DNA of 21,125 bases from SCQX01 sp035720945 (GTDB lineage Bacteria; Pseudomonadota; Gammaproteobacteria; Burkholderiales; Burkholderiaceae_B): NCBI GenBank assembly GCA_035720945.1, contig DASTNK010000173.1, forward strand, positions 1-21,125, in the 5' to 3' direction. Under the pieces are notes generated by a model, which saw nothing but the letters and a program-made list of their open reading frames with translations, did no database searches and was not told the DNA's origin. Both the position numbers and the translations under genes were made by a program. Positions 5,747-13,430 of the stretch are shown in pieces; the first letter of the stretch is position 1; each line of letters opens with the position of its first letter.

Positions 5747-7672
5747 ATGACGAGCCCAGGTAACCCGTACAATCCGTTTTCCTCCCATCCTCCGACCCGT
5801 AGCAGTCGCCGGCGATTTCTCGGCCACACCGGTGCGGGGATGCTGGCCGCGGTGCTGCCGGGTCGCGCTGGAGCCAATGGCCAACTGGCATCGTCGTATA
5901 GCCAGACCATCGCGTACGGCCGACAAGCGATCCAGCAACTGATGAGCGGCAACCAGAATATTTCCACTATTTCGGTCGCGCTGCTCAAGAGCCAGCAGAT
6001 CGTCTGGCAGCAGGCGTTCGGCATGGCATCGATGACGAACAGCATACCGGCCACACTGCAAACACGCTACAACATCGGTTCGGTCAGCAAAGTGCTTGCC
6101 GCGCTGGTGGCGACGATCCTCCAGGACCGCGGGCTCATCAGCCTGGAAACACCGATGGTTCAGTACCTGCCAGCCTTTACGATGCTGTCGCCGGAGTACA
6201 AACGAATCACCGTGCGCCATCTGCTGTCGCACACCTCGGGTTTTCCTGGCACCAATGGACGCAACGCATTCATGCTTGGGGTGCCGGCCACCGGATACGC
6301 GGCCGATACCGAGGCGGCGCTAGCGAACCAGCACCTGAAGCATTTGCCGGGCGAGCTGGCGGTGTATTGCAACGACGGCTTTACGATGATCGAGCAGATC
6401 GTGCTTGCCGTCACGGGGCAGCCCTATGCGGACTTCGTACAGGAGAACCTTCTCACGCCGCTGGCCATGACAGACAGTGGTTTCCTGACCAGCGTGCCGA
6501 GCGTCGGCGAATATGCGTACCCCTGGCTCAATGGCAAACAGTATGCGCAGGAGTTTGTCAGTCCGCTGGCGTCTGGCGGGCTCTCCACCACACCCACTGA
6601 CATGATGAACCTCGCACGGATGTTGATTGGCGGCGGTCTGTTCAGGGGGCGGCGGATTGTCTCGGCGGCAGGCATTGCTGAAATGGCCACGGACCAGACC
6701 ACCAAGCTGTTGATCAACCCATCTCCAGAATGGCGGTGGGGCCTCGGCTGGGATAGCGTGCATCAACTGGGGCTCGCCGCGGCCGGTGTCAACGCGTGGC
6801 AGAAAGGCGGGAACTCGGCATTTTTCGAGACCCAGTTCATGGTGCTGCCAGATGCGCAAATGGCCCTGATGGTTACGGGCAATAACGGTTTCGGTGCAGA
6901 GAAGCTCGCCGAGGGCATTCTGATCAAGGCGCTGCTGGAGCAGGGTGCGTTAGCCGCGGCACCAGCCAGGGTTTCTGATATGGCACCACCGGTTGCGCCG
7001 GCACCGAATGTATTGGACGCGGCAGGCATCTACGGCAACTCTTCTGTGCCGAGACAAGTGATCGTTGCGGCAGACGGTGGCTTCACGCTGAACAAATGGA
7101 ACGGCACCACGTGGGTGCCCGATGGCTCAGCGCCATACCAGTACCGCAGCGATGGCTGGTGGTGGAGCACCGGACAAGGGCCACTGAGTTTCCGCTTCGA
7201 AGTGGTGGCGAATACTGATGAGGAGGGCAAGCCGTTCAGCTACCGCTATCTGATGATGCGCTATGTGACTGGCGCCGGCTATAACCACATCACGCTGCCA
7301 ATGGGCCAGCAGTTGAGCGGCCCGCAACTGCCCGCGCTCCCGGCGCTCGATCCCGTATGGCAGGCGCGTATGGGCATCATATGGAACCTCACCAACCAGT
7401 CGCCTGATTCTTTGCCATCGCAGTTTTCAGGTCCATTGCAGGCAACCTTGAGTGAGCCCCCCTGGCTACAAGGATACATTCTATTACACAACAATGACTA
7501 CGACTTGGGCGCCCCACAATACCAACTACTGGTGCCACTCGCGAATGATCGCGGCGGCATGGCGGTCAAGGTGCCTGTCATCCAGGGGCGCGATCTACAG
7601 GAAATCTCTTTCTCGAGCGTGAACGGGGTGCCGACAATGACAATCGGGAGCTGGATATACACTGCGGCATGA
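5747..7672 (+). CDS. Tat-exported serine hydrolase, class C beta-lactamase/esterase fold
   Basis: This is a 641-residue serine hydrolase of the beta-lactamase class C (AmpC/EstB-like) superfamily. The N-terminus carries a twin-arginine signal, SRRRFLGHTGAG, at about residues 23-36, followed by a hydrophobic stretch and a predicted cleavage after GRAGA-like sequence, so export folded into the periplasm is likely. The catalytic motifs are Ser112-Val-Ser-Lys115 (nucleophile and general base), Tyr207-Cys-Asn209 (the Y-x-N motif) and Lys353-Gly-Gly355 in place of the third KTG/HxG motif. The hydrolase domain ends near residue 405. A further ~230 residues follow that I cannot assign. They are rich in Trp, Tyr and Gly, as in lipocalin-like beta domains of this family. 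AAGGAAAG precedes the ATG. It stands alone between a gene-poor gap and a terminator. Substrate is unknown; esterase, D-aminopeptidase or penicillin-binding activity are all possible. Confidence 0.9.
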   Translation: MTSPGNPYNPFSSHPPTRSSRRRFLGHTGAGMLAAVLPGRAGANGQLASSYSQTIAYGRQAIQQLMSGNQNISTISVALLKSQQIVWQQAFGMASMTNSIPATLQTRYNIGSVSKVLAALVATILQDRGLISLETPMVQYLPAFTMLSPEYKRITVRHLLSHTSGFPGTNGRNAFMLGVPATGYAADTEAALANQHLKHLPGELAVYCNDGFTMIEQIVLAVTGQPYADFVQENLLTPLAMTDSGFLTSVPSVGEYAYPWLNGKQYAQEFVSPLASGGLSTTPTDMMNLARMLIGGGLFRGRRIVSAAGIAEMATDQTTKLLINPSPEWRWGLGWDSVHQLGLAAAGVNAWQKGGNSAFFETQFMVLPDAQMALMVTGNNGFGAEKLAEGILIKALLEQGALAAAPARVSDMAPPVAPAPNVLDAAGIYGNSSVPRQVIVAADGGFTLNKWNGTTWVPDGSAPYQYRSDGWWWSTGQGPLSFRFEVVANTDEEGKPFSYRYLMMRYVTGAGYNHITLPMGQQLSGPQLPALPALDPVWQARMGIIWNLTNQSPDSLPSQFSGPLQATLSEPPWLQGYILLHNNDYDLGAPQYQLLVPLANDRGGMAVKVPVIQGRDLQEISFSSVNGVPTMTIGSWIYTAA

Positions 7673-7685
7673 AGTGATCAATAAA

Positions 7686-7715
7686 AAACCCGCAAGGCCA
7701 GAACCATGCGGGTTT
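7686..7715. terminator. Bidirectional intrinsic terminator
   Basis: A perfect 9-bp stem, AAACCCGCA (7686-7694) with TGCGGGTTT (7707-7715), has a 12-nt loop. On the minus strand it is followed by six T residues, giving a standard terminator for tRNA-Val. On the plus strand it follows the serine hydrolase stop by 13 nt and has a shorter T tail. It separates the two convergent units. Confidence 0.85.
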
Positions 7716-7749
7716 CATATACGGCTGTGGACTGCTCGGCACTTAAGTT

Positions 7750-7825
7750 TGGTGGGTGCTACAGGGTTCGAACCTGTGACCTACGCCTTGTAAGGGCGCC
7801 GCTCTACCAACTGAGCTAAGCACCC
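7750..7825 (-). tRNA. tRNA-Val (anticodon UAC)
   Basis: This is a 76-nt tRNA with a complete cloverleaf. The acceptor stem GGGTGCT pairs with AGCACCC, followed by discriminator A and an encoded CCA. The D-arm contains AGCTCAGTTGGTAGAGC. The anticodon loop CTTACAA gives anticodon TAC, reading GUA and other valine codons. The T-arm contains GGTTCGAACCC. It has its own promoter upstream and a terminator downstream, so it is a single-gene unit. Confidence 0.98.
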
Positions 7826-7896
7826 CGTCGACCGACCAAGCGGCCGGCCCGGTGCCGGGCGGCTTGCCAGCAAGCACTGAGCTGCGGCAAGGCGCC

Positions 7897-7925
7897 ATTC
7901 TAACGGGCGCCGGCTGGCGATGCAA
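7897..7925 (-). promoter_or_regulatory. Sigma-70 promoter of tRNA-Val
   Basis: On the minus strand TTGCAT (7925-7920) and TAGAAT (7902-7897) are exactly 17 bp apart. This is the best promoter match in the window. Transcription would begin near 7890, about 65 nt before the mature tRNA 5' end, leaving a leader for RNase P to remove. GC-rich sequence follows the -10 element, as often seen at stringently controlled stable RNA promoters. Confidence 0.75.
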
Positions 7926-7948
7926 ACCGGCACCCGCGGCACAGAGCC

Positions 7949-8224
7949 TTAGTTGACGGCGTCTTTCAGGGCCTTGCCCGGACGGAATTTTGGCACCTTG
8001 GCCTTCTTGATCTTGATGGCTTCGCCGGTGCGGGGGTTGCGGCCGGTGCGCGCGGCGCGCTCGGAAACAGCAAACGTGCCGAAACCAACCAGAGTCACGG
8101 AACCGCCCTTCTTCTTCAGGGTGGTCTTGACGGCGCCGATGAAGGCTTCCAGGGCACGGCCAGCATCAGCCTTGGAGAGATCCGCCTTGGAAGAAATATG
8201 TTCGATAAGCTCGGTTTTGTTCAT
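7949..8224 (-). CDS. hupB: DNA-binding protein HU (beta type)
   Basis: This is a 91-residue histone-like nucleoid protein that bends and compacts DNA as a dimer. It has the full HU fold. An N-terminal helical part (MNKTELIEHISSKADLSK) is followed by VGFGTFAVSERAARTGRNP. The DNA-contacting arm carries the conserved RNPRTGE with the intercalating proline, and the protein ends in VPKFRPGKALKDAVN. Length is typical. AGGGG lies about 9 nt before the ATG. It reads as an independent unit with its own upstream region of about 370 bp, and its downstream sequence holds the tRNA-Val promoter on the same strand. HU rather than IHF is supported by the N-terminus and the lack of IHF-specific residues. Confidence 0.97.
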   Translation of the reverse strand: MNKTELIEHISSKADLSKADAGRALEAFIGAVKTTLKKKGGSVTLVGFGTFAVSERAARTGRNPRTGEAIKIKKAKVPKFRPGKALKDAVN

Positions 8225-8245
8225 TAAGGAGTACCCCTGAAAATT

Positions 8246-8274
8246 ATTTTAGCCAGACTTCCGCATCCGGACAG
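8246..8274 (-). promoter_or_regulatory. Possible hupB promoter
   Basis: A good -10 hexamer TAAAAT lies on the minus strand at 8251-8246, about 22 nt before the hupB start codon. The -35 hexamer at 17 bp spacing is CTGTCC, which is weak. The position fits a short leader holding the AGGGG ribosome binding site. Confidence 0.35.
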
Positions 8275-8533
8275 TGCCTGGCGCTAGACCACGAAAACAC
8301 GCCGCACACGAGTTGCCGCATGTGACCCACAATAGACATGTTGCACGCAACCGGGTGGACAAGGCGCTGCATTCGACCACCTGATTGGCTAACGCGTATT
8401 AAGCCTTTGAAAAAAAGCCATGTCAAGAGAGCGATCGTCCAAAACCCGCATAATTGCTGACTTTTTTGCATTTGCGCCGCAACCACGACAAAATTTGTCA
8501 GGGAATGCGTGTGGCACAGCTGATCTGTGATAA

Positions 8534-8591
8534 GCGTTCCCGAGCGTGGCTATGGAGAGCTCTCGCGCCATACGAAAGGCCCGGGAAACGC
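8534..8591 (-). terminator. Nested inverted repeat just after metZ
   Basis: The outer arms GCGTTCCCGAGC (8534-8545) and GCCCGGGAAACGC (8579-8591) pair with one bulge and one G-T pair. Inside are TATGG (8551-8555) with CCATA (8568-8572), around GAGAGCTCTC. The structure begins 6 nt after the metZ stop. There is no T-run, so it may be a Rho-independent-like 3' stabilising hairpin rather than a classical terminator. Confidence 0.4.
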
Positions 8592-8596
8592 TGGCC

Positions 8597-9832
8597 TCAG
8601 AACCGGGCGAGCGCCTGGGTGAAGTCGCCAATCAGGTCTTCGGTGTCTTCGATGCCGACCGACACACGCAGGAAGGTATCAGAGATGCCCATGAGCGCGC
8701 GTTGCTTCGCACCCATTTCATAGTAGATGGTCTGCGCCATGGGCAGCACCAGCGTGCGTGTGTCGCCCAGATGTGTCGCCAGCACCAGCACATCGAGATG
8801 GTTCAGGAACTCGAACACGTCGATGCCTTCAACCAGATCCACCCCCATCAGCGCGCCGAATCTTCCACCGAAATAGTCGGCCGCGCGCTCATGCTGGGGA
8901 TGTGACGCCAAGCCCGGATAATGCACCTTGGCGACCTTGGGGTGGCTGTCGAGAAACCGGGCAAGCGACAGGGAATTGGCGCAGCACTTGTCCATGCGCA
9001 AGGCCAGGGTCTCGGCGCCGGCCGCGATGCGATGGGCGGCCTCGGATGACAACGTGCCCCCCATGTCGCGCAAACCCTTTTTCTTGATCTGCGTCAGCCC
9101 CCAGGTGTTTCCTGGACCTTTGCGGTAGGGTTCCGCGATGTTCGGGTACGTGGACCAGTCGTACAGGCCTGTGTTGGTCACCGCTCCACCCAGCGCGTTC
9201 GCGTGCCCGCCAATGTATTTGGACAAGGAATTCATCACCAGTGACGCACCGAACGCCTTGCCGGTGCTGAGCCAGGGTGTGGACAATGTGTTGTCGATGA
9301 CATAGACCAGATTCTTCTCGCGGCACCAGTCGCCGATGGCGCGCATGTCGGCCACCTGGGTGCCGGGATTGGCGATGGACTCGGTGAATACCATCCGGGT
9401 TTCCGGGCGCCAGGCCTGCCTGACGTCATCGATGTTTGTCGCATCGACCAGCGTGACCTCAACACCCAGGGCCGCCAGGGTGCCTAGCAGGCTGTTGGTG
9501 TTGCCGAAGATGTATTTGCTGGAAATCAGGTGGTCACCACGCCGCAGCAGCGCGAAAAATGTGGCGTTGAGAGCGGCCATCCCCGTGGCGAAGCTGATGG
9601 TCGCCAAGCCTTCTTCCATTTGCGTGACCTGGGCCTCCAGGGCGGCGGTGGTGGGCGTTCCCTGCCGCGCGTAGGTATAACCCGGTTTGCCTTGAAACAC
9701 CGCCGCCAGTTCGCGCGCGTCGGCGTAGGCATATTGCGACGACGGGTGCATGGGCTTGTGCACAGCGCCGTGCTCGGCGCCAGCGCGGCGATCGGAATGA
9801 AGAATGGTTGTGGTGAAGCCGTTTTTTGACAT
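8597..9832 (-). CDS. metZ: PLP-dependent O-succinyl/acetylhomoserine sulfhydrylase (Cys/Met metabolism)
   Basis: This is a 411-residue enzyme of the Cys/Met-metabolism PLP family (cystathionine gamma-synthase superfamily). It probably makes homocysteine from an activated homoserine and sulfide in methionine synthesis. Visible landmarks are the N-terminal GFTTTILHSDR block and the phosphate-contacting YTYARQGTPT (residues 52-61). SFATGMAA (about 80-87) binds the cofactor phosphate, Asp180 in YVIDNT contacts the pyridine nitrogen, and the Schiff-base Lys205 lies in NSLSKYIGGH. The C-terminal part has THLGDTRTL and LRVSVGIED, the usual substrate-binding end. Length is normal. The start has no clear ribosome binding site, but MSKNGFTTTI fits the family. 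The gene is downstream of rnr and rlmB on the same strand with a 79-bp gap, so it may have its own promoter. Cystathionine gamma-synthase activity cannot be excluded. Confidence 0.9.
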   Translation of the reverse strand: MSKNGFTTTILHSDRRAGAEHGAVHKPMHPSSQYAYADARELAAVFQGKPGYTYARQGTPTTAALEAQVTQMEEGLATISFATGMAALNATFFALLRRGDHLISSKYIFGNTNSLLGTLAALGVEVTLVDATNIDDVRQAWRPETRMVFTESIANPGTQVADMRAIGDWCREKNLVYVIDNTLSTPWLSTGKAFGASLVMNSLSKYIGGHANALGGAVTNTGLYDWSTYPNIAEPYRKGPGNTWGLTQIKKKGLRDMGGTLSSEAAHRIAAGAETLALRMDKCCANSLSLARFLDSHPKVAKVHYPGLASHPQHERAADYFGGRFGALMGVDLVEGIDVFEFLNHLDVLVLATHLGDTRTLVLPMAQTIYYEMGAKQRALMGISDTFLRVSVGIEDTEDLIGDFTQALARF

Positions 9833-9911
9833 GATGGAAGCAAGCGTGACGAGGAAAGCGCTGAAGGGAAGCCGTTATTATGCGCCTTCCGTTCATGGCT
9901 CCCACGCCGTA

Positions 9912-10664
9912 TCAGCCCGCCGCCATCCGTTGACGCACCGTTTCGTAAAGGCACACGGCGGTGGCCACGCTCACGTTCAGACTTTCCACCGACCCCAGCA
10001 TGGGAATGGCCACGCGCTCGTCACAGGTTTCGCGGGTGAGCCGGCGCATCCCCTCGCCTTCCGCCCCCAGGACCCACGCCATGGGCCGACACGCGTCCAC
10101 GCCATGGAACCGCGTATCGGCCTGGTCATCGGTGCCGATCAGCCACAACCCGCGATCCTTCAGATGGCGCATGGTGCGCGCGAGATTGGTCACCATGATG
10201 TAGGGCACGGTTTCCGCGGCTCCGCAGGCGACACGCGCCACGGTGGCGCCAAGCCCCACGGAGCGATCACGCGGCGCGATGACCGCGTGCACGCCGGCCG
10301 CATCCGCCGTGCGCAGACAAGCTCCCAGGTTGTGGGGGTCTGTCACCCCGTCGAGGATCAACAGAAACGGGGCGATACCGGTGTCTTCCAGCCCATCAAG
10401 AACCTCATCCACGTCGATGGCGAGTTTCTGGGACTGCGCCAGGGCAACCACCCCTTGGTGACGCGTGCCATGGGCCAGGCCATCCAGCCTTTCGGCCGGA
10501 ACAGGGTGCACACGCACGCCAGCGGCTTGCGCCTGCTCCAACAACGACAACATGCGTTTGTCGCGCCGCGACGCGTCGACGTAGAGATCGACGATGGACG
10601 CCGGCGCGTGACGCATCCGCGCCACGGCCGCATGGAATCCGGCGAGTACCTGATGAGACGACAT
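9912..10664 (-). CDS. rlmB: 23S rRNA (guanosine-2'-O)-methyltransferase RlmB
   Basis: This is a 250-residue SPOUT (TrmH-family) methyltransferase that methylates the 2'-oxygen of G2251 (E. coli numbering) in the peptidyl-transferase region of 23S rRNA. The N-terminal L30e-like substrate-binding domain begins VLAGFHAAVARM. The three trefoil-knot motifs are clear: LDGVTDPHNLGACLRTADAAG with the catalytic Asn and Arg, VLGAEGEGMRRL, and IPMLGSVESLNVSVATAV. The ATG at 10664 has GAGGA about 5 nt upstream and matches family N-termini. A TTG at 10697 in the same frame was rejected because it lies in a hairpin loop and adds an atypical N-terminus. The gene follows rnr by 95 bp, the usual rnr-rlmB pairing. 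The gap carries a tandem repeat and a strong hairpin. Confidence 0.96.
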   Translation of the reverse strand: MSSHQVLAGFHAAVARMRHAPASIVDLYVDASRRDKRMLSLLEQAQAAGVRVHPVPAERLDGLAHGTRHQGVVALAQSQKLAIDVDEVLDGLEDTGIAPFLLILDGVTDPHNLGACLRTADAAGVHAVIAPRDRSVGLGATVARVACGAAETVPYIMVTNLARTMRHLKDRGLWLIGTDDQADTRFHGVDACRPMAWVLGAEGEGMRRLTRETCDERVAIPMLGSVESLNVSVATAVCLYETVRQRMAAG

Positions 10665-10679
10665 AATTTCCTCGATGAC

Positions 10680-10711
10680 GACGCGGCGGCCGTCCAAAGG
10701 CCGGCCGCGTC
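10680..10711 (-). promoter_or_regulatory. Strong GC-rich hairpin between rnr and rlmB
   Basis: The arms GACGCGGC-GGCC (10680-10691) and GGCC-G-GCCGCGTC (10699-10711) form a 12-bp stem with a single bulged base and a 7-nt loop. It ends about 5 nt before the GAGGA ribosome binding site of rlmB. There is no T-run, so it is not a normal terminator. It could be an RNase processing site, a barrier that adjusts rlmB expression, or a translation-control element. Confidence 0.6.
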
Positions 10712-10729
10712 CTGTGCTTTCACTGTGCG

Positions 10730-10763
10730 GCGTTCTGGTCGTTTACGCGCTATGGTCGTTTAC
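10730..10763 (-). repeat. 17-bp tandem duplication across the rnr stop codon
   Basis: Two adjacent 17-bp units, 10730-10746 and 10747-10763, match at 15 of 17 positions. On the plus strand they read GCGTTCTGGTCGTTTAC and GCGCTATGGTCGTTTAC. The second unit contains the rnr stop codon (TAA, 10762-10760). The first lies directly downstream of it in the direction of transcription. Confidence 0.9.
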
Positions 10764-13201
10764 TTACGGCCCCGGTGCCCACTCTTTTTGCCAACGGCCA
10801 GTGCCGACGCCCGGGCATTGCGCTTGGCGGCCGCCCTTCGTTCGCGCGACGGCCCCTTGAGAGAGTCTGGCTTGGCCGACGCCGCGCGCTTCACCCGATG
10901 AGGCGTGCCCGACTCGGGTTGGCTCAATGCCTTGAAGCTGGTGCCTTTGACCAGCCTGAACTCTATGCGGCGCGCCTCTAGGTCGACCCGGGCCACCTGC
11001 ACCTGCACTGCGTCGGTCAACCGGTAACGTATGCCGGTGCGTTCACCACGCAGTTCGTGCATGGCTTCGTTGAACTGGAAGTAATCGGAACCCAGTTCCG
11101 AAACGTGCACCATGCCCTCGACGAACAAGGTGTCCAGCGTGATGAACACGCCGAAGCTCGCGACACCGGTGACGCGCCCGCTGAAGACTTCTCCGACGCG
11201 CTCTTTGACGAACCAACACTTGAGCCACGCCTCGACATCGCGCGAGGCTTCGTCGGCGCGACGTTCCGATGCCGAAAGCAGCAGGCCGAGTTTTTCCCAG
11301 GCAGCATGTTCGCGATCGTGCTTGGGAAGGCTCGCCACCGCGGCTGCGTCGTCGACCTTGGGCACATAACGCGTGCCATCGATGATGGACTTGATGACGC
11401 GATGCGTCAGCAGATCGGGATAGCGGCGGATGGGTGACGTGAAATGCGCATAATGTTCGTACGACAGACCGAAGTGCCCGATGGTGTCGGGGCTGTAAAT
11501 GGCCTGCTGCATGGAGCGCAGGCACATGGTCTGCACCACCTCGAAATCGGGTCGGTTGCGCGCCGACTGCACGAGCCGCGCGTAGTCGTGCGTGGTCGGG
11601 TCGTCACCGCCTTCCAGGGACAGCCCCAGGTTGCGCAGGAAATCACGCAAGGCCTGCAGCTTTTCGGGCGTCGGCCCTTCATGCACACGGTACAACCCCA
11701 TGCGCTTGTTGCGCGTCATGAAATCGGCGGCGCAGGTATTGGCCGCCAGCATGCATTCCTCGATCAGCCGGTGGGCATCGTTGCGCGTATACGGCACGAT
11801 CTTTTCTATGCGCCCCAATGGGTTGCAGAGAATCTTGGTCTCGACGGTGTCGAAATCGATGGCGCCGCGCCGGACACGCGCCTCGGCCAGCAGTTGATAC
11901 AGTTCATAGAGGTCGCGCAGATGCGGCAACACCTCGGCCATGGCCTGGGCCGCCGGCCCGTCCGGTTGCTGCAAGGCCGCCCAGACATCAGTGTAAGTCG
12001 TGCGCGCATGGGAATGGATGACGGCGTTGTAGAACTGATACGCCGACACGGTGCCCGCCTTCTTTCCGCCCAGGGGAATGAACATGTCGCAGACCATGAC
12101 CAGCCGGTCGACGTCCGGGTTCAGTGAGCACAGGCCGTTGGAAAGCGTTTCCGGCAGCATGGGGATCACGCGCCGGGGAAAATACACGCTGGTGCCACGT
12201 TCCACGGCGTCATCGTCGAGCGCGTCGCCCGGCCGCACGTAATGGCTGACATCGGCGATGGCCACCAACAGGCGCCAGCCCTTGGTCTTGCGCGCGCCAT
12301 TGCCCGATTCGGCGGGCAGGCAGAACACGGCATCGTCGAAATCGCGGGCGTCCTCGCCATCTATGGTGACGAATGGCAGATCACGCAGATCGACCCGCCC
12401 CGGCAATTCCGCCGGTCTGACCTTGGCGGGCAACCGCGCCGCCTGCTTGAGCGCCGCGTCGGAAAAATCCAGCGGCACATCGAACTTGCGCACCGCGATT
12501 TCGATTTCCATGCCGGGGTCATCGATTTCGCCCAGCACTTCCACCACTCGACCCAGTGGCTGCGTGTGACGCGTGGGTTGCTGCACGATTTCAACGGTGA
12601 CCACCTGGCCGTTCTCGGCACCGCCCGCTTCGCCGGGAGGAATCAAGATGTCGTGTTTGATGCGCTGGTCTTCGGGCGCCACGATGGTGGCGCCGTGTTC
12701 CTTCAGAAAACGCCCCACCAGCCGATTGGTACGCCGTTCGACGACCTCGACGATGACCGCCTCGGGTTTGCCCCGGTACATGCCGTCGGGCTTGGCCAGC
12801 ACGCGATCGCCGTGCAGCACTTTGAGCATTTCACGCGGCGACAGGAACAAGTCGGGTCCGCCGTCGTCACGCAGCAGAAAGCCAAAGCCGTCGCGATGCC
12901 CTTGCACGCGGCCGGCGATGAAATCCGATTTGTTGTTAATAAGCAACTGGCCACCCGGATTGCGTAATAGCTGGCCATCCCGCTCCATCGCCTTGATACG
13001 ACGCTCGAAACCCACGGGAAAAGGCTCCGACACACCCACTTTTCGCGCCAGTGCCTCAGGGGAAAGCGGCTGTCCAGCCATACGCAGTTGCGTCAGGATG
13101 GCTTCGCGGCTGGGTACGTCGGGGTCGAAATCAGGGGGGGTTTCAGGCAGGCCATTGAGGATCTCGTTGTTATTGATTTCGTTCTTGGATCGTTTGGTCA
13201 A
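10760..13201 (-). CDS. rnr: Ribonuclease R
   Basis: This is an 813-residue RNase II-family 3'-5' exoribonuclease able to degrade structured RNA, active in rRNA quality control and mRNA turnover. In order it has an N-terminal helix-turn-helix-like region (about 30-90), cold-shock domains with GRVQGHRDGFGFLLRDDG (about 97-114), and the catalytic RNB domain starting VTIDGEDARDFDDAVF with metal-binding Asp281, Asp287, Asp289 and Asp290. Later come the RNB block HYAHFTSPIRRYPDLLTHR, an S1 RNA-binding domain near 670-750 (SFGVFITLDTLFVEGMVHVS), and a Lys/Arg-rich tail of about 55 residues ending HRGRK. Length is typical of RNase R and longer than RNase II. The start is TTG at 13201: the frame has no ATG until residue 41 and a stop lies just upstream. 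It is divergent from tRNA-Leu and leads rnr-rlmB. Confidence 0.96.
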   Translation of the reverse strand: MTKRSKNEINNNEILNGLPETPPDFDPDVPSREAILTQLRMAGQPLSPEALARKVGVSEPFPVGFERRIKAMERDGQLLRNPGGQLLINNKSDFIAGRVQGHRDGFGFLLRDDGGPDLFLSPREMLKVLHGDRVLAKPDGMYRGKPEAVIVEVVERRTNRLVGRFLKEHGATIVAPEDQRIKHDILIPPGEAGGAENGQVVTVEIVQQPTRHTQPLGRVVEVLGEIDDPGMEIEIAVRKFDVPLDFSDAALKQAARLPAKVRPAELPGRVDLRDLPFVTIDGEDARDFDDAVFCLPAESGNGARKTKGWRLLVAIADVSHYVRPGDALDDDAVERGTSVYFPRRVIPMLPETLSNGLCSLNPDVDRLVMVCDMFIPLGGKKAGTVSAYQFYNAVIHSHARTTYTDVWAALQQPDGPAAQAMAEVLPHLRDLYELYQLLAEARVRRGAIDFDTVETKILCNPLGRIEKIVPYTRNDAHRLIEECMLAANTCAADFMTRNKRMGLYRVHEGPTPEKLQALRDFLRNLGLSLEGGDDPTTHDYARLVQSARNRPDFEVVQTMCLRSMQQAIYSPDTIGHFGLSYEHYAHFTSPIRRYPDLLTHRVIKSIIDGTRYVPKVDDAAAVASLPKHDREHAAWEKLGLLLSASERRADEASRDVEAWLKCWFVKERVGEVFSGRVTGVASFGVFITLDTLFVEGMVHVSELGSDYFQFNEAMHELRGERTGIRYRLTDAVQVQVARVDLEARRIEFRLVKGTSFKALSQPESGTPHRVKRAASAKPDSLKGPSRERRAAAKRNARASALAVGKKSGHRGRK

Positions 13202-13210
13202 AAGTAGATT

Positions 13211-13239
13211 TCCGTTCAGATAAAAATTCCGCTATACTT
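13211..13239 (+). promoter_or_regulatory. Candidate promoter of tRNA-Leu
   Basis: A good -10 hexamer TATACT (13234-13239) is 17 bp from a weak -35 TTCCGT (13211-13216). Transcription would start about 60 nt before the mature tRNA 5' end. A small perfect inverted repeat, TCTTTC-AAA-GAAAGA, follows near the predicted transcript start. The same gap must also contain the divergent rnr promoter, which I could not place with confidence. Confidence 0.5.
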
Positions 13240-13306
13240 TCGCTTCTTTCAAAGAAAGAGCAGCGCTGGTACCGGATAAAAGCATTAGCATACTCTTTTA
13301 AGAAAA

Positions 13307-13391
13307 GCCCAGGTGGCGGAATTGGTAGACGCGCATGGTTCAGGTCCATGTGCCGCAAGGTGTGGAGGTTCGAGTCCTCTCCTGGGCACCA
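13307..13391 (+). tRNA. tRNA-Leu (anticodon CAG)
   Basis: This is an 85-nt class II tRNA. The acceptor stem GCCCAGG pairs with CCTGGGC, followed by A and an encoded CCA. The D-arm contains TGGCGGAATTGGTAGACGCG, and the anticodon loop has CAG in GTTCAGGT, reading CUG. A long variable arm (GTGCCGCAAGGTGT region) and the T-arm GAGGTTCGAGTCCTC confirm a leucine tRNA. An intrinsic terminator lies about 40 nt downstream. Confidence 0.98.
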
Positions 13392-13430
13392 CAAGTTGTT
13401 TCGACACAGTTGTTTCGGCAACACCCGAAG

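Larger units (their letters stand above)
8225..8596. other. 372-bp intergenic region between metZ and hupB
   Basis: No gene is supported here. Apart from the possible hupB promoter it contains a 12-bp near-palindrome GTTGCACGCAAC around 8341-8352. It also has an AT-rich stretch near 8400-8500 and the nested inverted repeat at 8534-8591. The long leader may contain control sites for hupB. Confidence 0.6.

Noticed and set aside
5267..6232. Long minus-strand open frame over the gap and hydrolase 5' end
   Set aside because: Mostly antisense to the serine hydrolase, with no domain and unnatural composition.
8341..8380. Partial resemblance of TGCATTCGACCACC to the shared tonB/creatininase element
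   Set aside because: Only short pieces agree and the arms are not kept; it looks like chance.
10665..10697. Upstream TTG start for rlmB adding 11 residues
   Set aside because: It lies in a hairpin loop, lacks a ribosome binding site, and the ATG at 10664 has a good GAGGA.
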